Origin: Amphiduros pacificus
Taxonomy: Eukaryota; Annelida; Polychaeta; Phyllodocida; Hesionidae
Assembly: GCA_949316495.1 (NCBI GenBank)
Contig: OX439012.1
Coordinates: forward strand, 3,503,059-3,567,058
DNA: 64,000 nt
Reading direction: 5' to 3'
Part shown: one piece after another, positions 61,001-64,000 of the stretch
Numbering within the stretch: position 1 is the stretch's first letter
Layout of the letters: each line of letters begins with the position of its first letter
Translations under genes and position numbers: made by a program
The notes under the pieces: generated by a model
What the model saw: the letters and a program-made list of their open reading frames with translations, nothing else
What the model was told of the DNA's origin: nothing
The model's database searches: none

Positions 61001-61322
61001 CAAATTTGTTTCTGACGCCAGACAACAAATTCAAGAAGTTACCAATATTCAAAGGAACATGAACCACATGAAGGCGTTCATAGTTCTTATAATAGTGTGT
61101 AGTGTATTGTGCTGGTTACCAGTTTGCATAATATCGTTTCTCAGCATAACTGAAATACGATTTTCACCAGACATTGCAAACGCTATAGTTAGTATTGTGA
61201 TACCTATAAATTCTTTATTTAACCCTTTCTTTTATACAATTTGCACGAAAGGTTATCGGGATGCAAATCTTAAACTAATCTTGCCAATTGCACGCAAGTT
61301 ATTAAAGGGCAAAAGTCGGTGA
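55099..61322 (+). CDS. Large CUB/C-type lectin/LDLa/LRR 7TM receptor (GRL101-like), ~1930 aa
   Basis: Two coding exons, 55099-57678 (860 codons) and 58110-61322 (1070 codons plus stop); donor AAG|GTAATG, acceptor CATTCCAG, phase 0. Residues 1-20 are a signal peptide (VWVWGLLLLCTW core). CUB-like modules sit near 130-215, 235-330 (IIIFDGPGDGSNIL) and 372-482. A C-type lectin domain spans about 776-950, split by the intron. LDLa modules: about 1087-1121 (CDGVYHCFHGDDEEGC), 1145-1182 (CDGHNDCGDMSDELIC), a weak one near 1255-1290, 1292-1325 (CDGVWDCSYGEDEDFC) and 1330-1406. Leucine-rich repeats with an N-cap (CPVYCQC) span about 1411-1600, then seven helices about 1625-1915 with NPFFYTI in TM7; DRY is replaced by FRF. 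The layout LDLa-LRR-7TM is that of Lymnaea GRL101 and relaxin-receptor-type LGRs, which couple through G proteins at the plasma membrane; CUB and lectin modules add probable glycan or protein binding. Ligand unknown. Confidence 0.9.
57679..58109 (+). other. Receptor intron, partly open in frame
   Basis: The only coding-region intron of the receptor. The exon 1 frame continues through it to a stop at 57942 and encodes a long hydrophobic stretch with core FIIILWSLYITISFLYTV, followed by a short tail. The intron splits the C-type lectin domain, so splicing is needed for the intact domain. Confidence 0.7.
59541..59679 (+). repeat. Coding minisatellite inside an LDLa module
   Basis: Six in-frame units of 21 or 24 bp (TCTACTTCCGGTCCTCAGGT type) encode STSGPQV/STSGGPQV repeats at about residues 1338-1383. 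They sit between the first cysteines (CQAMLTC) and the calcium-box half (CIHPSEQCDGTPHCFHGEDE) of the fifth LDLa module, lengthening it by about 45 residues. Confidence 0.9.
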
Positions 61323-63000
61323 TTGATTCTATTCAGTCTATTCCACGAAATGTCACAGATATATTGGAGACAGTGCGCATTGGGTCTCCTCCCTAGGAGT
61401 AGCCATGCTGCGTGGACTTATGTGAAGCAATGGGAGCTGTGAAACTAAAATGACCCATAACGCTTTCAGCACGATCCCAGTTGCCACCATGACTAACGTT
61501 AACTGTTCTACTGACTTTCTCTTTTCAAAGAAATTGTAAGGATTTTTGTTAAAATTGTCACAATGGAGATTCAGGACACATACCTTGAGCATGATCATTT
61601 TGATAGTTTGTCGTGTAATTAATAATTAAAATAATATGCCTCTGCATAATATTATTTGAGTGTTGGACCCCTTGTCTCTGCCAGAGCCCATATTCCATTT
61701 TATCCAAATTAAAACCGAGAGTTTTTGATAGAAGTTATCATTGATTTGGATTGTCTACTCTTGCATGAGTCAGAAAATACAATGAGTTCCCTACACATAT
61801 TTTGAAAGTAAGCTTAAGAATGGGCAAAGGGCGAAATCCTAGCCAGGATAGATTAGCTTAAGAATGGGTTCGATGCCAACTTTATACGTGGATTGAAAAT
61901 TTTCTCATTCAAACTTTCATCTCTTTATATGCATACGACAGAAGGGAGAATTGACTTTGTGTTGATCAAGCAATTTCTGCATTTTCTTGGATTTTCAGAT
62001 TCCCCGTGGTTTTAGGCACAATTATGCATATACGATTTAGGCAAACTTTAAGCTCTTTTGGACATTGTCACAAAATTGCTAAATATTGTATTGTACTGGA
62101 TCTTAGAATAATATGTGTTCAACCAGATATGCGGAGGGCTCTAATAATTCACTGTAGCTTTTAAACGTAATTAGACACATACCAGCATCCATTAGCCTGA
62201 CTTTGGCATACTTCGAATTCCTTCGTCACAAATGTCAATTTATGCTCAGCAAGGCATGTGAATGATAATATTTGATAATTCATGTGTTATCTGACAAATA
62301 TACATATATGCGCTCTTTCAAATGTCATAATATTTCTAACAAATTTAATGAGGGAATACAATTTTGTTTCTTTTGTTGTCAAACATAAAACACAATTCAG
62401 GCATTTATTGTTGCTGGTAAGAGTGACTCAGCAATAATTTAACAATTTACAAGACTTTACAAGAGAGTTTATCTTAGAGTTAGTATAGAATGGTGTTGGC
62501 AGAAAATTGTCAATGCAATCATTCTCCGACGTGAAAAGAGATAATTCAATTGATGGATTCTTTCAAATGATGTGCTCTTCAACCTTCACCTTGGTTGTAA
62601 ACTCTCACGGGATTTGATATGACCTTACAAGGAGTTTGACCATTGGCAATAAAATATAATAGATTAGAATAGGTTGGATAGATAAGAATAGATTAAAAGA
62701 TTAGAATAGATTATGATCAGATCAGATTATGATCAGATCAGATTAGATAAGACTGGATGAAAATGGATTAGATTATATAAGAATACATTAATGTAGAAAG
62801 ATTATAAAAGATTAGAATTAATGAAAATAGACTAGAAAAAATAGATAAGATTGGGTTATGAATAGACAAATAGACAAGAACAGATTAGTATGATTAAAGG
62901 ATAATATAATAGAATAGTTTTCATTGAAGTGCAATGCACTTATTAGAATGATCTAATTGCTTCTGATATGGTGGTCCAAGACGAGGATCCCCAAGAAACG
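61323..63000. other. 3' flank of the receptor gene, non-coding
   Basis: Near the stop there is no clean AATAAA; AT-rich sequence follows. Between 62640 and 62900 there are many loose GATTAGAATAGATTA-type repeats of short period, which recur at 63340-63430. No further gene seen. Confidence 0.45.
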
Positions 63001-63028
63001 ATCAAAGGAGTCTTGCAGGGTGGACCCT

Positions 63029-63029
<1 letters not shown>

Positions 63030-63120
<91 letters not shown>
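63030..63120 (+). repeat. (GAT)n microsatellite, ~30 copies
   Basis: Uninterrupted GAT/ATG repeat giving poly-Met and poly-Asp ORFs that are not genes. It sits just upstream of a retroelement-like 3' end. Confidence 0.96.
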
Positions 63121-63122
<2 letters not shown>

Positions 63123-63280
63123 GCCTGGTGTTAGGTACTTGCGGTGGATATCCAAACCCACCTTAATAAGGGTCTCCCTGGCCTGATATCTTTATTTAAT
63201 TTAATTTGTACAACAAAGTGTATTTAAAATTTAATGTAATTAGGGCCGAATAAATGACATCTGAGTTCTGAGTTCTTTGA
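63121..63280 (+). mobile_element. Probable retroelement 3' end (CR1/L2-like tail)
   Basis: The sequence after the GAT tract runs through AGGGTCTCCCTGGCCTGATA, an AT-rich part and GGCCGAATAAATGACA, ending in a short tandem tail TCTGAGTTCTGAGTTCT. Short tail repeats of this kind are usual at the 3' ends of CR1/L2-type LINEs and SINEs that use them. No coding part is present. Confidence 0.45.
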
Positions 63281-64000
63281 AGTGATGTGTCTCTAAGAGC
63301 TATAATTAATACAAGTATAGCTACGAAGAACAGAACAGATTAGAATATATATTAGATTAGAACAGATTGCAATTGTTTAGAATATATCAGATCAGAATAG
63401 ATATAGATTAGAATAGATAAGGTAACAATATACAAGAACAGATAAGAAGAGAAATAAGTATTGAATAAAATTCCCTCCACTAAAAGGTCACAGGATTAAT
63501 TTTTTTAAATCGTATTTTCAATTGTCAAAACCCCTATAATTTTTTTTTGATATTTCAGGGGTGGGAGAGCTCTGAACCAATCTGGTCGGTGCTCGAAACA
63601 TATCTGGGCGGTATGACGTCATACCATTGTTCTGAACCAATTCTGAACCAATCTGGGCGGTTCTGTTACATAACGACTTTTTTATGTGTCACAAAAGGCA
63701 TCAAAATCGTATCAAAATCATCACAAAATGTAACAAATTTCGTTACAGTTGAGTGTGTAACAGTGTCTTGTTACTAATAGTGTAAATTTTATGATACATT
63801 TATAACGAGTTTATGGTAATATTTGTGCCCCCAAGTCGGGAATTACCCCTTGTTATGCAATCTTAAACTGGGGCACATTCCTGTGTTAAAATTACGCAAA
63901 AATCTCGTTAAAATTCAGTTTTGGATAATCATGTGGTTATATATGTAACTGATGAGCATGTTATTTTCTTTTAAAAATGGGTATGATAGTCGATATATAA
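63281..64000. other. Non-coding end of window
   Basis: Contains a short repeat of TCTGAACCAATCTGG followed by GCGGT (three partial copies near 63570-63665). Nothing else recognised. Confidence 0.4.

Noticed and set aside
62957-63186. Poly-methionine and poly-aspartate ORFs
   Set aside because: Translations of the (GAT)n microsatellite.

Overview
The window is animal nuclear DNA. It has intron-rich genes with GT-AG splice sites, one large multidomain receptor of a kind known mainly from molluscs and their relatives, tRNA-derived SINEs, LINE remnants and a very heavy load of minisatellites. A lophotrochozoan, most likely a bivalve or other mollusc, is my best guess; it rests on the GRL101-like receptor and the repeat landscape, not on a marker gene.

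Layout. 1-12.1 kb is dominated by three big tandem arrays: about 27-bp units at 150-1450, 32-bp units at 3408-6506 and 31-bp units at 7877-12150. From 12.8 to 23.9 kb on the plus strand lies the 3' two thirds of an M13 (neprilysin/ECE-like) zinc metallopeptidase: 16 exons, 539 codons plus stop, with every exon phase closing. 24-33 kb is AT-rich and non-coding, with a 2.3-kb array of 43-bp units. 33.1-35.0 kb carries a two-exon class A GPCR whose C-terminus runs into a SINE. 37.9-38.9 kb is a cluster of foldback/MITE-like repeats. 39.3-42.4 kb on the minus strand is a five-coding-exon gene (334 aa, including a 16-nt microexon) for a membrane-anchored protein distantly like the bacterial YqcI/YcgG family. 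43.66-44.05 kb is a clean 391-bp MITE with a 6-bp target duplication. 44.3-45.7 kb is a degenerate CAGCTG-rich array. 47.4-50.7 kb is a dead LINE with endonuclease, RT, RNase H and zinc-knuckle remains. 52.5-53.1 kb holds several long hairpins. 55.1-61.3 kb on the plus strand is a two-exon, about 1930-aa receptor: signal peptide, CUB-like modules, C-type lectin domain, LDLa modules, leucine-rich repeats and a 7TM domain. 61.3-64 kb is non-coding with a (GAT)n tract and a retroelement 3' end.

The most striking signal is how minisatellites interact with gene structure. In the M13 gene two unrelated arrays (51-bp and 36-bp units) each begin inside the end of an exon and copy the exon end together with its 5' splice site into the intron. 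The 51-bp array is open in frame throughout and keeps perfect GTGAGT donors in units 1, 5 and 7, so alternative donor use would add 68 or 102 residues just after the ENIAD zinc motif. The 36-bp array carries about 36 near-copies of its donor, but any downstream donor would introduce a stop. The same gene has a duplicated 20-bp 3' splice site, and the large receptor has a coding minisatellite inside an LDLa module. I saw no viral fossils and no conventional tRNA or rRNA genes.
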